Shown here piece after piece: positions 46,069-58,260 of a stretch of DNA of 64,000 bases (position 1 is its first letter; each line of letters starts with the position of its first letter). The notes below the pieces were generated by a model. It did no database searches, had not been told where the DNA came from, and was given only the letters and a program-made list of their open reading frames with translations. Source of the DNA: Dugong dugon (lineage: Eukaryota; Chordata; Mammalia; Sirenia; Dugongidae); NCBI GenBank assembly GCA_030035585.1, contig CM057462.1:64886734-64950733 (forward strand). Reading direction: 5' to 3'. The translations under genes and the position numbers were made by a program.

Positions 46069-46950
46069 GGGCTGTGAACGGGAGAGCTCCTGCTAGGCAG
46101 TGGTAATGTAGTAGAGCATTTGGGATTCCTTGCTGAACTCTCTGAGGTGGCCTGGGCCAAGGTCATTGTCCACTTGCTGCAGGAACCAAGAAGGGCTATG
46201 GGGGCAGCGCCAACGGGGCTGAGTCCATTCCTCCAGAGAGTCAGATACCCCACGTGGAGCTGGCTGCCCTGTCCTGATGTCTGCAAACACACCAGGGAAA
46301 TAAACACAACCTTTGGAAGTCCTGGTGATGTGTCCAGGGAGAAGGCCCCAGCTGGTAGCTCATGTAGGCTCAGCCCTACCCTTCTGCATTGACCCGTGGT
46401 TGAGGCTGATAGGGTCGGTGGCCTTGATGCCACTAACTGGTCCTAGATGCTTACCTGGACACTGCAGCCCAGCTCCAGAGCCTCTAGGGCCTCCCTAGCA
46501 AGGGCCACATTACAAACTGGCATTTCCTGGAACTGCAGGCCTGAGATGGAAGAGAGTTCAGGGATTTCCAGGGCCAAGTTGCACCCCAGGTTATTGGTCT
46601 CTTGAGGAACCTGGTTTTAATCCAGGCTGCCTCCTCCCTGCTCCACTTCTAGGTATAACCTCTTTCCTCAAAATAGACCATGCCTCCTCCCTCAGAGTTA
46701 TGCCTTAGATGATGTGATCCTGCCTGTGTCTCCCACCACTCCTGAATCTGCACTCCATTCTGGAGATAGCACAAACCACTTGCATTTCCAAGAATGCACC
46801 ATGCAGCCCATCACCTAAAACATTCTACTCTGCCTGGCTAACTCTGACTCATCTCTCAAAACTCAGGTTAAGCACCAACTAACTCATCAGGAGGCTTTCT
46901 GAGGCTGAAACTACCAGTTGTCTTTTAAATGCTGCTTGTCCTTAGCTATA
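46068..46950. other. Intergenic stretch
   Basis: No gene is seen. L2-like antisense words (CTCATCTCTCAAAACTCAGG) occur at 46830-46900. Confidence 0.4.
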
Positions 46951-47910
46951 GAAACCCTATTTTTAGCAGGGCACATAGTTGGCCTAGAATAAAAACTCTA
47001 TTTCCCAGCATTTCTTACAGCCTGGTGGGGCTATGTGACTAAGGGTCACATACAGCTTGAGGTGGTGTCACGGATTGAATTGTGTCCCCCAAAAATATGT
47101 GTTAACTTGGTTAGGCTGTGATTCCCAGTATTGTGTGGTTGTCCGCCATTTTGTGATTGTAATTTTCCTATGTGTTGTAAATCCTAATCTCTGCTTGTGG
47201 TTAATGGGGCAAGATTGGATTATGCTGAAGAGGATTAGGGTGGGCTGTAACACCCTTGCTCAGGTCATATCCCCGATCCAATGTAAAGACAGTTTCCCCA
47301 GGCTTGCACCACCTTTTATCTTACAAGAGATAAAAGGAAAGGGAAGTGAGCAGAGATGGGGGGACCTCATACCACCCAGAAAGAGGCACCGGGAGCATAA
47401 TGCGTCCTTTGGATCCGGGGTTCCTGCATAGAGAAGCTCCTCGACCAGGCAGGGGTAAACTGACCACAAGGACCTTCCTTCAGAGGCAACAGAGAGAGAA
47501 AGCCTTCCCCTGGAGCAGACGTCCTGAATTTGGACTTCTAGCCTACCCGACTGTGAGAGAATAAACTGTTGACCACTTGTGGTATTTCTGTTATAGCAGC
47601 ACTAGATGACTAAGGTGGAGATGTTTCGTGCAACTCCCTGAAACTTTTTAAAGGGAGAACATGCAACTTTCCACCCCTTCCTCCTTCTGACTGGCTGGAA
47701 TGCAGATGTGATAGCTAGAGCCTCAGCAGCTGTATTGAACAATGAGGGAGAAGTGTTTTGCTGAGGATGGCAGAGGCATCAAAACAGAAGCACCAGGGGA
47801 CTCTGATCAACATGGAGCCACTGTACTAACTCTAGACTAGTTATTTACAGACTTCTAACTGGTTGTAATGACTGTGATTTGGGGTTTTCTGTTATTCACA
47901 GTCAAATCCA
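46950..47910 (+). repeat. Old interspersed repeat split by a solo LTR, family not assigned
   Basis: CCCAGCATTTCTTACAGCCT, GGGGCTATGTGACTAAGGGT before the LTR and GACTGGCTGGAATGCAGATG, GCTGAGGATGGCAGAGGCAT after it are words of a repeat common in mammals. I cannot give its name with certainty. Confidence 0.45.
47066..47613 (+). mobile_element. Solo LTR, MaLR-like family, copy 4
   Basis: It starts TGTCACGGATTGAATTGTGT and ends GTTATAGCAGCACTAGATGA plus CTAA, with the last bases of the family missing. GGTGG flanks it (47061-47065 and 47614-47618). Confidence 0.75.
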
Positions 47911-47919
47911 AGTCTAATT

Positions 47920-48110
47920 AATACACTTCCCATGGGTTAGCTGCCCCTTCTCTGGCCCCCTCATCTCTCTCTACCTACACTCTCCATTCTAACTGCCTAG
48001 TTATATATGTCTGTCTTTTCCACCACACAGTGAACTCATGAGGGTATGGTCCATGTCATCTTCCAGGCACAGTGTCTAACAAACCAAAAAATGTTGGTTG
48101 TCTGAATGGA
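47920..48110 (-). repeat. L2 LINE relic
   Basis: CTCATCTCTCTCTACCTACA, CCACACAGTGAACTCATGAG and TTCCAGGCACAGTGTCTAAC fit L2 antisense. Positions 48110-48960 after it show no gene. Confidence 0.55.
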
Positions 48111-48959
48111 TATGCAAAATCTTTTTCAGGCATCTGGATTTTGATGGAGCTATAGGTTTGGGAGTTAGTATAAATATGTCATTGAAGTGGTAGGAGAGAA
48201 TGGGGTGAAGAGAAAAGAGGGCTAAAGGAAGGGGTCCTCAGAGCACAAACATTTAATGTCGGGTTGAGGAGTAAAAGTCCTGCAACAAGGCTGAGAAAAG
48301 TCCAGAGAGCTGGCAAGGGCTGGGCAAAGGGTTGCAGAGCAGGTGGGCTCAGAGACCACAGAGGCAGAGAAGGAAATCATGGGGTCTGACACAGGATGGG
48401 GCTTTGTAGGCCAGGGGCAGGGGCAAGTGCTAGCAAGAGAAAATGCTAGCCCTGCGGGAAGAAAGAGGAAGTAAAACTGGGAAGGGGCTGTTAGGTTGGA
48501 AGAAGACGGAGGGGTGGAGGGAGGAGAGGTCCTAATGGGGCTGAAAAACAGGTGACATGGAAATGCAGATGTGAGAGAGCTGGAAAGAATTTCATGGTTT
48601 TTGGGTGTAACCAGGCCACACCATACCTGGCATAAAAACAAGGTGATATAAGCAGTCACTAAACAGTGTTTCTCTGACGCTGCAGGACCCTGACTTCCCT
48701 CAAATTCCCGCTGAAGAGCTCTGGGAATCCAAAGGGCTTCTCATATATGTTTGGAGAATTAGCCCAGAGGCCCCCTCCCCATTTTTCTCTTCTTCTCAAG
48801 ATCCCAGTGGAGCTGCCCCTTGTCACTGCCAATGCCCTCTGAAGTCACTACTGCTGGCAAAACTCAAGGGGGCCAGACATGACTGCTGGAGCCCACCTGG
48901 GTCTGCACTGCTGAGGCCACCAGTGCCCACAGTCAAGGGCACTGATGTTGAAGGAAGCA

Positions 48960-49172
48960 GTGGTTAGGGACTTAGCGTTCTAGAGTCCAGGAGAATTGGG
49001 TTTCCATCCTGGCTCTGCCACTCACTAACTCTGTGACCTTGAGCAAGTTGATTAATTTCTCTGAGTCTTGGTTTCCTTGTCTGCAAAGTGGAGGTTAATC
49101 AAGAACCTACCTCATGGGGTTGTTGTGAAGTTAAAATGAGAAAGTGCATATAAACCACTTAGCACAGTGCCT
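48960..49172 (+). repeat. MIR relic, well preserved
   Basis: GGCTCTGCCACTCACTAACT, CTGTGACCTTGAGCAAGTTG, ACCTCATGGGGTTGTTGTGA and CACTTAGCACAGTGCC are in order. Confidence 0.8.
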
Positions 49173-49266
49173 AACCCATTGCCGTCAAATTGATTCTGAC
49201 TCATAGCGACCCTATAGGACAGGGTAGAACTGCCCCATAGGGTTTCCAAGGCTGTAATCTTTACGG

Positions 49267-50187
49267 CAATGAATAAGGAAGACCAAAGAAGAATTGATGC
49301 CTTCGAATTATGATGTTGGTGAAGAATATTGAATATACCATTGTCATGGTTTGAATTGTGTCCCCCCAGAATATCTGTCAACTTGGCTAGGCCATGATTC
49401 CCAGTATTGTGTGAATTGTCCACCATTTTGTCATCTGATGTGATTTTTCTATGTGTTGTAAATCCTATCTCTGTGATAGATGAGATGAGATTAGCGGCAG
49501 TTATGTTAATGAGGCAGGACTCAATCTACATTAGGTTGTGTCTTAAGCCAATCTCTTTTGAGATATAAAAGAGAGAAGCAAGCAGAGAGACATGGGGACC
49601 TCATACCACCACGGAACAAGAGCCAAGAGAATAGTGCATCCTTTGGACCTGGGGTCCTTCTGCTGACAAGCTCCTTGACCAGGGGAAGACTGATGGCAAG
49701 GACCTTCCTCCAGAGCTGACAGAGAAAGAAAGTCTTCCCCTGGAGCTGACGCCCTGAATTTGCACTTCTAGCCTACTAGACTGTGAGAGGATAAATTCCT
49801 CTTTGTTAAAGTCATCCACTTGTGTGATATTTCTGTTATAGCAGCACTAGATGACTAAGACAACCATGAACTACCAAAAGAATGAACAAATCCGTCTTGG
49901 AAGAAGTGCTCCTTAGAAGCAAGGAGGGCGAGACTGCGTCTCACATACTCTGGACATGTTATCAGGAGGGATCAGTCCCTGGAGAAGGACATCATGCTTA
50001 GTAAAGTAGAGGGTCAGCGAAAAAGAGGAAGACCCTCAGTGAGATGCATTGACACAGTGGCTGCAACAGTGAGCTCAAGCATAACAATGATTGTGAGGAT
50101 GGCCAAGGACCTGGCAGTGTTTCGTTCTGTTGTACACAGGGTGGCTATGAGTTGGAACCAACTCAATGGCACCTAACAACAACAACA
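49267..50187 (+). mobile_element. RTE 3' end, split by a solo LTR
   Basis: It runs from CAATGAATAAGGAAGACCAA to CACCTAACAACAACAACAAT. The C-terminal frame of the LINE protein is visible in pieces (for example 49994-50176). It landed inside an AfroSINE and was later hit by an LTR. Confidence 0.9.
49342..49862 (+). mobile_element. Solo LTR, MaLR-like family, copy 5
   Basis: This is the clearest copy: 521 bases, starting TGTCATGGTTTGAATTGTGT and ending GCACTAGATGACTAAGACA, i.e. TG...CA, with a perfect 5-base duplication ACCAT at 49337-49341 and 49863-49867. It interrupts the RTE piece. Confidence 0.85.
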
Positions 50188-50599
50188 ATCTTTACGGGAG
50201 CAGACGGCCACATCTTTTTTCCTGCAGGTGGGTTCGAACTGTCGACCTTTCAGTTACCAGCCGAGTGCTTTACCACTGTGCAACCAGGGCTCCTTGCACA
50301 TTGCCTAAGCCTGCGAAAAAGGCTCCCGTCCCAGGCTGCTAGAGAAAACTGCACAATCACATGTGGTCTCTGAGCTCACCTGCTCTGTAGCCCTTTGCCC
50401 CCCACCCTTGCCAGCTCTCTGGCTTTTTCTCACCATTCGCGTGGAGTGAATGGTTAACAAATGTTAACGATTATGATTTTTGTTCTTATATTCCTTCTTG
50501 CATTCATTAACTCATTTCACTAACAAGCTCTAGGTATCTCCACCCCCACCCCCACCCCTGCAGGTACCCAGCGCTTCAGTCAAAATGTATTTCTTGATA

Positions 50600-51000
50600 T
50601 TTCCCAACACTTAACATGTACTCTCACCCCTCTGCAGCTTTGCACGTGCTGTTTGCTCTGCCTGGACTCTTCACTCTTCATCTGCCCAGTGAATCTGCCC
50701 TTGGAGTCTCAGCTCTAATGCCTGGTTTCTTTAAAGGACTTACCCGAGACCTCCCAGGCTGAGTCAGACGCCTCCTCTGGGCTCCCACGTGACCAAGGCT
50801 GCTTCATTGCACAACTCCAGGGGAATCACTCATAGAGACCCCCAGAATTGTGCAATATGGCAATCTTGTCCATATCTCTCCTGTTTCCTTCTATCTTTTT
50901 ATCATACTTTTACTGTAATGATTTATTTATCTCTTGGTCTCTCCCTCTAAACTCTGAACTCCTTAAGGACTCTGCCTGGCCTAGAGTTAAGGTTCAGAGA
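50600..51000 (-). repeat. L2 LINE relic
   Basis: CTTTGCACGTGCTGTTTGCT, CTGCCTGGACTCTTCACTCT and CTCTGAACTCCTTAAGGACT are L2 antisense words in order. Confidence 0.75.
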
Positions 51001-52850
51001 ACGATCATCTGAGTGAAGGAATCCTGGCTTAGTTCCTGTATCCTGGGGCCCTCAGACTGGCCAAGGAGACAGAATGAACACGAAATATGCCAAGAACTGA
51101 GCATGCCCAAGGGGGGTCACAGCCTTGTGTGCTTCAGATTGGGGCTTTTCTAGGGTAGTCAAACAGAGCTGTAAGGGAGGCTGCAGTAGCCCAAGTGGGG
51201 GACTGGACCTGAGCTTAAAGAAGGAATAGGTACTTGGAGGACCCAATGCTCACTCTCCTGGATTGCTCTGCTCAGGGGTCGGAAGAATTCCAGTCCCTCC
51301 TGACCCCAAGATTTTCATCTAGTCTAAAGTGAAGAAAGTAATCATTTCAAAGCTCTTACAGGGACATTGTGTATCCAAGGGGGGCCATTATGGGTTGATG
51401 CTCTTTACCAAATCCATTTTTTATGCATGGTAGTCTGGGGCACAGCCTGGAAGCAGGAAGATGAACCCAGGGGATTTGATGCTGCTTAAAAAATAATTTG
51501 AGTACTATCCTCACTGTAGGCAGAAACCAGATTATGGAACTCTTAGGAAAGTGTTTTTCTTCTTCAATATGGATTTAGACTGTATTGTTGCTGAGAATAA
51601 ACATTTGTCTTTTGTAGGTGAGTGTGTATGTGTGTGTGTGTGTTTATTTGACCTGTATTTAACCATCCCACTGTTATCCGCACTTGTCCCTGGAAGGCCA
51701 AGGCTGAACAATGAGGAGGAGGCATAACCCATCACTTCTCATTGGCAGACTTTAAAGGGACAGGATCTTGAGGGCCAAAATTGCTAAGCCCATGCTAGGC
51801 TGTTGGGCTGAAGCCCACTTCCTGCTATGATATTCTACCAGACTGGATAACTCAGACATTGGGAAGTGTTCTGTTAAGTATTTTCATCGTGTTCACCCTA
51901 TCCCATGTGACCTGGGGAGTGAGGGTTCCTGGAGATTTTGCCCATGGAGAACTGAAGAGGTGGTCTATATCTGTGAGTGTGGGGGAAGGAGGATCTTGAG
52001 CAGGAGAATAAAGTTAGAAACTAGGTATACCCATGAGGGGACAGGCTGTGAAAAGTTTAACTGATTTTGGCTGTTTTCCTTTGGATAGTCATGTCATATA
52101 CGGTTTTAAAATATTTCTTCTAGTTGTATTTCCCTACAGTAATTTCTGCCCTTTCAGTAAAGTCTGTTGTATTCACGTGGACCTTGTGTTGATGGGGCTG
52201 GAGGGGACGAGTTAGGGGTAGGAAAGTAAAAGAAGTCTAGCCTGCCTTGGTCAATCTTCTGTGGAGGTCTGTGTTGAGGCAGCAGCCTTGTGGAGTGGGT
52301 GTGGCCAGCAGTGGGGCTGGGGAGAAATTCTGCTGGGTGGAAGGCTCTGGAGCACATCTGGGGGGAAGGCAATCCTTGAAGGGGAACAAAATGTGGAAAG
52401 TACATGGTAAGGGAGAAGGCAGTCAGGGTAAGGGGCAAGGCATGAGCAAAGGCTTAGGTGAGTCCTGAGAATCACCTCTTCTGGGTACAGAGAGCCCAAC
52501 TCCTGACTAAAACAGAGGATGGGGTGACATCTTGGGGAATACGTAGAGGAGGTGTGGGTGGGGGCCCCTCAGTCTCAGGCCCAGGCCCCGGTTGCTGCCT
52601 CTCCTCCATGCTCAGGAAGCCAGGCTGTGGGCTGGGCCTGGGTTTCCTCCCTGCTCTGCTCTGCAGAAAAGTGCTTGATAACAAGCTGGATGGGTTCTGG
52701 CCACCTGAGGACAACCCCAGGTGCCACCTGCCCTACCCTTCACCTCCCAGATCTTCCTGTGGCCAGAGAGGTCCTTACGCAGCTCAAGAAAGGTATCACC
52801 ACCTTCACTTTGGCCCATTCTAGCAAGAGAAGGGAGAAAAGCTGAAAGTT
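51000..52850. other. Intergenic stretch, nothing recognised
   Basis: No gene is seen. A short TG microsatellite lies at about 51617-51645. Overlapping open frames at 52458-52845 have no recognisable protein features. Confidence 0.45.
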
Positions 52851-52854
52851 TCTA

Positions 52855-53232
52855 AGAGAGCCTAGAACCCAGAACCCAAACCAGTCCAGCCCAGAACTAA
52901 AGCCCAGAGCCCAGAACCCAGATCACAGAACTCAGAGCACAATTCAGTCCAGGTCAAAAGCCCAGCCAGAGCCAAACACCAGAGTGTAGAATTTACAGCC
53001 AAGTCCTGGACCTATAACCTAGCTCACTGCCTAGAACCCAGAATTCAGTCCTCCAAGAGTTCAACTCAGCCCCTAGACCAAAGCTAAGCCCAAACTCTAG
53101 GGCCCAGGGCAGCCCAGAGTCTAGCTTAGAACCCACCCAAGAGCCTAGAACTTAGCACAGACCCCATTTCAACTGGAGAACTCAGAGACCAGCCCAATAC
53201 TTGAACCCCATGCCCAGCCCAGAGCCCAGCAG
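52855..53232. repeat. Degenerate AGCCCAGAACC-type minisatellite
   Basis: Words of the type AGCCCAGAACCCAGA recur more than fifteen times with much drift over about 380 bases. No open frame spans it. Confidence 0.6.
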
Positions 53233-53246
53233 CTTTTTTGTTGTTG

Positions 53247-54105
53247 TTGTTTATTGTACTTCAGGTGAAGGTTTACAGAACAAATAGTTTCTCATGAAAC
53301 AGTAGTACACATACTGTCTTATGACATTGGTCAACAACCCCATAACATGTCAACCCTCTTACTTCTCAACCTTTTTCTTCGGTGAAAATACACATAGCCA
53401 AAGATACACCATTTCAAAAATTTCTACATGCACAGTTCAGTGACATTGACTACACTCTTCCATTTGTGCTGCTATTCTCACTTAAGATGAAGGCTTACAG
53501 AACAAAATAGTTTCTCATTTAACAGTTACTACACATGTTGCCCTATGACAATGGTTAACAATCTCACAACACATCAGCAATATCCTTACTCAACCTTGGG
53601 TTCCCTATCACCAGCTTCCTTGTCCCCTTCTGCCTTCTGGCCCTTGTCACTGGACTACTGTACCTCGTTAGTCCCATTTGGTTGTATGGGGCTGTCCACA
53701 CCCAGGCTGAACGGTGAACCTCGGAGATAACTTCACCACTGAGCTAAAAGGGTGTCTGGGGGCCGTACTCTCGGGGTTTCTCCAGTCTCCTTTAGGCCAG
53801 TAAATCTGGTCTTTTTTTTTTGTGAGTTAGCATTATGTTCTACATCCTTCTCCAGCTCTGTCCAGAACCCTCTGTTGTGATCCTGGTCAGAGCAGTCAGT
53901 GGCGGTAGCCGGGCACCATCTAGCTGTACTGGACTCAGTCCGGTGGAGGCCTTGGTAGCTGTGGACCATTAGTCCTTCAGACTAATCTTTTCCTTGTATC
54001 CTGTTCTCTTCAGTGGAGTATCTTAGATGGCCGCTCACAGGCTTTTAAGACCCCAGACACTACTCACCAAGGTAGAATCTGGAACACTGTCTTTATAAAC
54101 GTAGT
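53247..54105 (-). mobile_element. L1-like LINE 3'UTR element, copy 2
   Basis: The plus strand starts TATTGTACTTCAGGTGAAGG and ends near GTCTTTATAAACG, the reverse of copy 1 (7185-8118). It has the same double 3' tail with the spacer, and an open frame at 53733-53969 whose first 45 residues match the frame of copy 1 closely (both contain SSTARWCPAT). Confidence 0.55.
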
Positions 54106-54339
54106 AGCTTCTTGATGCCTCTTCTAGGGGCAATTCCAGAGGAGGGGGAGGCTAACCCTGTAAGCTGAAAAAAGAGAAGTTCAAATCCTAGTCCTGCCCC
54201 TGGCAGGACAGGAGAAGGGGCTGGGGGGTGTGTACGTGTAGGGGGGTGCTGTAGTCCTCCTAGCCCTGGTTCTGGAGGGTGCATTGTGGGAACTCATAGC
54301 TAGGGTTTTCTCTGCAAGACCTGCCCCTCAGAACCCCAA

Positions 54340-54450
54340 TGGGGTAGGAAGCAAGGTCCTGCTCCCATGACTTGCTATGTGACCTTGGGCAAGTCCCTTC
54401 CCTTCTCTGGTTTCACTTCTCCCAGAAAGGAAATCAGGAGGTGCTTTATT
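54340..54450 (+). repeat. MIR relic
   Basis: GACTTGCTATGTGACCTTGG and GCAAGTCCCTTCCCTTCTCT are the MIR core. Confidence 0.65.
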
Positions 54451-54734
54451 TAGACCCATAGACCCAGAAACACCAAAGGAGGGACTATCACAGATTATTC
54501 ATTCATTTATTCTTCATTCATCAAACATTTATTGAACACATATAATAGGTGGGTTTTAAGCAAGGAGATGATATGGTCAGATTTGTTTTTAAGAAAATCC
54601 ATCTGATTGTTGTTGGAAATTGGATCAGAGCGAGGAAGGCTGAAAACAGACGGACCAGTTAGGGCATTGCTGCGATAGTCTAGGAGAGACAGGATGAGGG
54701 TCTGAGGATGGCAAGTGGCAGTGTCATCTTTATA

Positions 54735-55720
54735 AAACACAGATGTGGTCATCTTACTCCTCTACTCAGAGTTCTTTCAGTGGCTTCCCACTGACTTCAG
54801 GATAAAGATGCAAGGCCTCCTCCTATCTTCTCAGCCTCCGAGCCTACTGACTTCCCATCCAGCAAATGCCCAGACAACCGAAGCTGCTCACTGTTTCTGC
54901 ACCCACCATCTTTCATCAAACCTCCATATCTGTGGTGTTACCTTTGCCTCACATTCCCTTCCCTGTCTCAGGAACTCCTAATCATCCTTCCGAGCCTGGT
55001 TCCATCATCACCTCCTTAGTGAAGTCTTCCCAGACCTCCACCCCTCAAACAGAATCCGGTGTTCTCTATTCTGTGTACTCAAACTGATCTCCATTAGGCC
55101 TTTGACACATTGTTTTGTCACAGTCCTGCCAGTGTTTGTCTCTCCAACTAGAGGTGACACCCCTCAAAGGACAAGACTGTCTATGCCTTATCCATCTCTG
55201 TGTTGCTGGGTGAGCCCAGATTTGTTGTTGTTGTAAGGTGCCATCGAGTCGATTCCAACTCATAGTGACCCTGTGTACAACAGAAGAAAACACTGCCCAG
55301 TCCTGCTCCATCCTCATGATCATTATACTTGAGCCCATTGTTGCAGCTACTGTGTCAGTCCATCTCGTTGAGCATCTTTCTATTTTTTGCTGACCCTCTA
55401 CTTTACCAAGCATGATGTTGTTCTCCAGGGGCTGGACCCTCCTGATAACACATCCAAAGTATGTGAGACAAAGTCTCACCATCCTTGCTTCTAAGGAGCA
55501 TCCTGCCTGTACTTCTACCAAAACAGATTCTTTTGTTCTTCTGGCAGTCCATGGTGTATTCAACATTCTTCACAAACACCACAATTCAAAGGTATCAATT
55601 CTTCTTGGATCTTCCTTATTCATTGTCCCACTTTCACGTGCATATGAGGTGACTGAAAACACCATGGCACGGGTCAGGTGTACCTGACTCAGAGTAGGCT
55701 CAATGAATGCACTGCCAAGG
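54735..55720 (-). repeat. L2 LINE relic split by an RTE piece
   Basis: TTCTTTCAGTGGCTTCCCAC, CTGACTTCAGGATAAAGATG, CTTAGTGAAGTCTTCCCAGA come before the break and GAGTAGGCTCAATGAATGCA, the L2 end, after it. Confidence 0.7.
55218..55686 (-). mobile_element. RTE 3' end
   Basis: The plus strand begins TTGTTGTTGTTGTAAGGTGC (reversed tail). The minus frame at 55566-55066 contains the LINE C-terminal words CSLEARMVRL and YFGCVIRRVQ. It is a short 5'-truncated insertion. Confidence 0.88.
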
Positions 55721-55845
55721 CTACCTGTACACCTCCAAGTATCATTTTGAGTTTCCCCATTAAGGGGCTTGTGTTGTTAAAGATTTTAATCTCAGAAATA
55801 TTGTAAGAAATTTGTTTTGTCTATTAATCAAAGACAGCTTTTCTT

Positions 55846-56043
55846 CTAGTTGCCATCCACTCAGTTCTGACTCATGATGACCCCGTGTGCTTCAGAGTGG
55901 AACTGCACTGCATAGGGTTTTCAGTGGCTGTGACCTTTTGGAAATAGATCAGGAGGACTTTCTTCTGAGGTGTCTCTGGGTGGATTTGAATCACCAACCA
56001 TTCCTTTAGTAGTCTAGTGCATTTGTTCCACCCAGGGACTCCA
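55846..56043 (-). repeat. AfroSINE, 'GGAGTCCCTGGGTGG' variant
   Basis: The plus strand reads the reversed tail CACTCAGTTCTGACTCATGA and ends with the reversed head GTTCCACCCAGGGACTCC. Confidence 0.88.
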
Positions 56044-56089
56044 TAAACATACATCTTGCCAATCAGAGGGAAGGGACAAAAGAGAGAAA

Positions 56090-56300
56090 CTGACATTTAT
56101 TGAGGGCCAACTGTGAAGTTTATTTTATACACACACATTGCCTCACGTAATACTGTGAGGTAAGCATTATTACAGATAAGGTAAATAATGCTCAGAGAAA
56201 TTAAATGACTTGTCCAAGGTCACAGAGCTAGCTAGAGGCAAAACTGGATTCAAAACCTGATGAGCCTGACTCCCAGCCCATACTGTTTATCTCCCAGCTA
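56090..56300 (-). repeat. MIR relic
   Basis: AATACTGTGAGGTAAGCATT, AATGACTTGTCCAAGGTCAC and AGAGCTAGCTAGAGGCAAAA are MIR antisense words. Confidence 0.75.
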
Positions 56301-57870
56301 TGCAGTTATCTCTTGCTGTTAATTAGCCTGAGATCAGGGCATTACCACACTGAGTCTGGAGCCAGCCATCAAATGCCTGAGGTCCTGGCTTGCAGTTAGT
56401 GGATATGGGAAGTGACTTCTTGAAGCACTGACTAGGGTACAAAGTCATGCCAACATGCTCTTTGTATAGACAGAGGCCCAAAGAAGGGGCAGGACTCCAC
56501 TCCACGGGTATTCAAGGGCAAGTTCCGCTTCTGCCACCCTGGCCTGAATCCAGTAAGTCACTTTGAAAGACTCTTCAATCACTGAGAGGATTAAAGCCAG
56601 CAGACCAAGGCAAGGACTCCATGCAGGAATGTGGTATGAGCATGAGGAGAGCCAAGGCAGAGTGCTGGCCAGCCAGAAAGGGGGAGGTATGGCTCAGGCA
56701 TAGATCCCCATCTGCTCTTCTGTGGCCAGGCTCTGGGCTCCTGCATAGAGAGCACCTCACCTGATCCAATGGGCCCTGAGCCCACTGGGCCAGTTGGTCC
56801 AGCCACCACAGCTCCCTCAGAGGTACACCATGGTCTCAGGTGGCATGGCTCTATGATCTGAGGCTGATGTTGCCAGCTTCTTCCACTCCATCATTCTTCT
56901 GTCTTTCCAGCATTCAGAGTCTTCCTGAGGAAGCAGGGCTATCTCTCTTTTCCAGGGAGGACCTTAAACTTGGGGGAGCTCAGAATGAGAAGATGCAGGG
57001 ACACTGGTTGGGGTGGGAAGGGGAAGCATCAACTGTCCCAGGGAATCTCTAGGCACTCTCTATGCCCCTCAGCCCCCTGAGAACTGAAGCTCAGAAGTCA
57101 GACTCATCTCCGAGCCCAGTCCCAAAGTCCAGACCAGAGGGCCTCCCTGTGGACTGGTCTATAGCTTTGTGAGATCAGATGGATCATTCTTGAGGCCTCT
57201 CCTACCCCACAATTGCCCAATCAGCATCCAGGTAGGAACTGGCAGCCTCAAGTGGCTTCAAGGACCCTTAGATACTTCCTCTCCAAAGAGCCTCTCTTGG
57301 GCCCTTAAGAGTCCCTCCTTCCTACTTTCTGCCCTGCCTCCTCCCCTCAGGGAAAACAAGGGGCCAGGTGGGGAACAGGCTAAGGCATCCCCAACACAGC
57401 AGGGGTTCCAGGAAGCCCTTGCTCCAGGGTCTGCCCAACCCTTACCCCTTCAGCCTGGCCATTCCCTTGCATTGGGTCTTAGAGCACCACCTTCCAGGAT
57501 GGAAACTTGCTAGTGGCTGTTGAGCCAAGCAAATTTAAAGGCATGGGCTAGGCTCCTTTCTCCAGAAGTTAGGGTGGTGGGTCTGCCAGCTAGGGCACTG
57601 AGGAGCTCTTACCATTGGATAACATAACACAAGCTACAACACCTGGCAACACTAGCATCTGACAACACCTTCAGTCAGCAACAATACCCTAACGATAACA
57701 CCCCAATACCACCACCAGGTAAAAACTGCCCTGGCCATATCTCACTGCACTGGACACATTACCTGGAGTCACTAGACTTTAATCTAGTCCCCAGCCATTT
57801 ACCATCAAGTTTTCTCCCCTTTGACTTAGTGGCCTTATTTGGTGAGGTTTTGCCCAGGGCACTAATGTCA
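56300..57870. other. Intergenic stretch
   Basis: No gene is seen. A degenerate CAACACC repeat lies at about 57625-57720. Open frames such as 57169-57513 have no recognisable protein features. Confidence 0.45.
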
Positions 57871-58260
57871 ATAATAGTAAACCTTTTTGATTACTTACTG
57901 TATGCCAGGCACTGTTCTAAGCACTTCACTTAATCCTCATGTTAACCCTATGAACCAAAAAAAAAAAAAAAACCAAACTCGTTGCCGTGCAGTTGATTCC
58001 AACTCATAGTGACCATATAGGACAGAGTAGAACTGCCCCACAGGGTTTCCGAGGAGCGGCTGGTGGATTTGAACTCCAACCTTTTGGTTAGCAGCCTGAG
58101 CTCTTAACCACTGTACCACCAGGGTTCCAACCCTATGAGATAGGTACAATTATTATCCACATTTGACAAGTGAGGAAACAAGCTTAGAGAAATTCAGTCA
58201 TTTGCCCAGAGTAAACTGTAATGGTAGAACTGGGCTATGAAGCCAGGTAACCTATCTCCG
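57870..58260 (-). repeat. MIR relic split by an AfroSINE
   Basis: TATGCCAGGCACTGTTCTAA and TTAATCCTCATGTTAACCCT before the SINE; GATAGGTACAATTATTATCC and CAAGTGAGGAAACAAGC after it. Confidence 0.8.
57954..58128 (-). repeat. AfroSINE, short form with A-run tail region
   Basis: The plus strand shows an A-run, then the reversed tail GTGCAGTTGATTCCAACTCA and the reversed head TACCACCAGGGTTCC. AACCCTATGA at 57944-57953 and 58129-58138 is a perfect 10-base duplication. Confidence 0.92.

Larger units (their letters stand above)
49173..50294 (-). repeat. AfroSINE split by an RTE 3' end
   Basis: The 3' part (reversed tail) is at 49173-49266 and the 5' part (reversed head, ending GCAACCAGGGCTCCTT) at 50199-50294. 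AATCTTTACGG occurs at both break points (49256-49266 and 50188-50198) as the target-site duplication of the inserted RTE. Confidence 0.9.

Noticed and set aside
57169-57513. 114-codon open frame upstream of MFSD2A
   Set aside because: No known domain, no codon or splice evidence, and low-complexity Pro/Leu/Ser composition.
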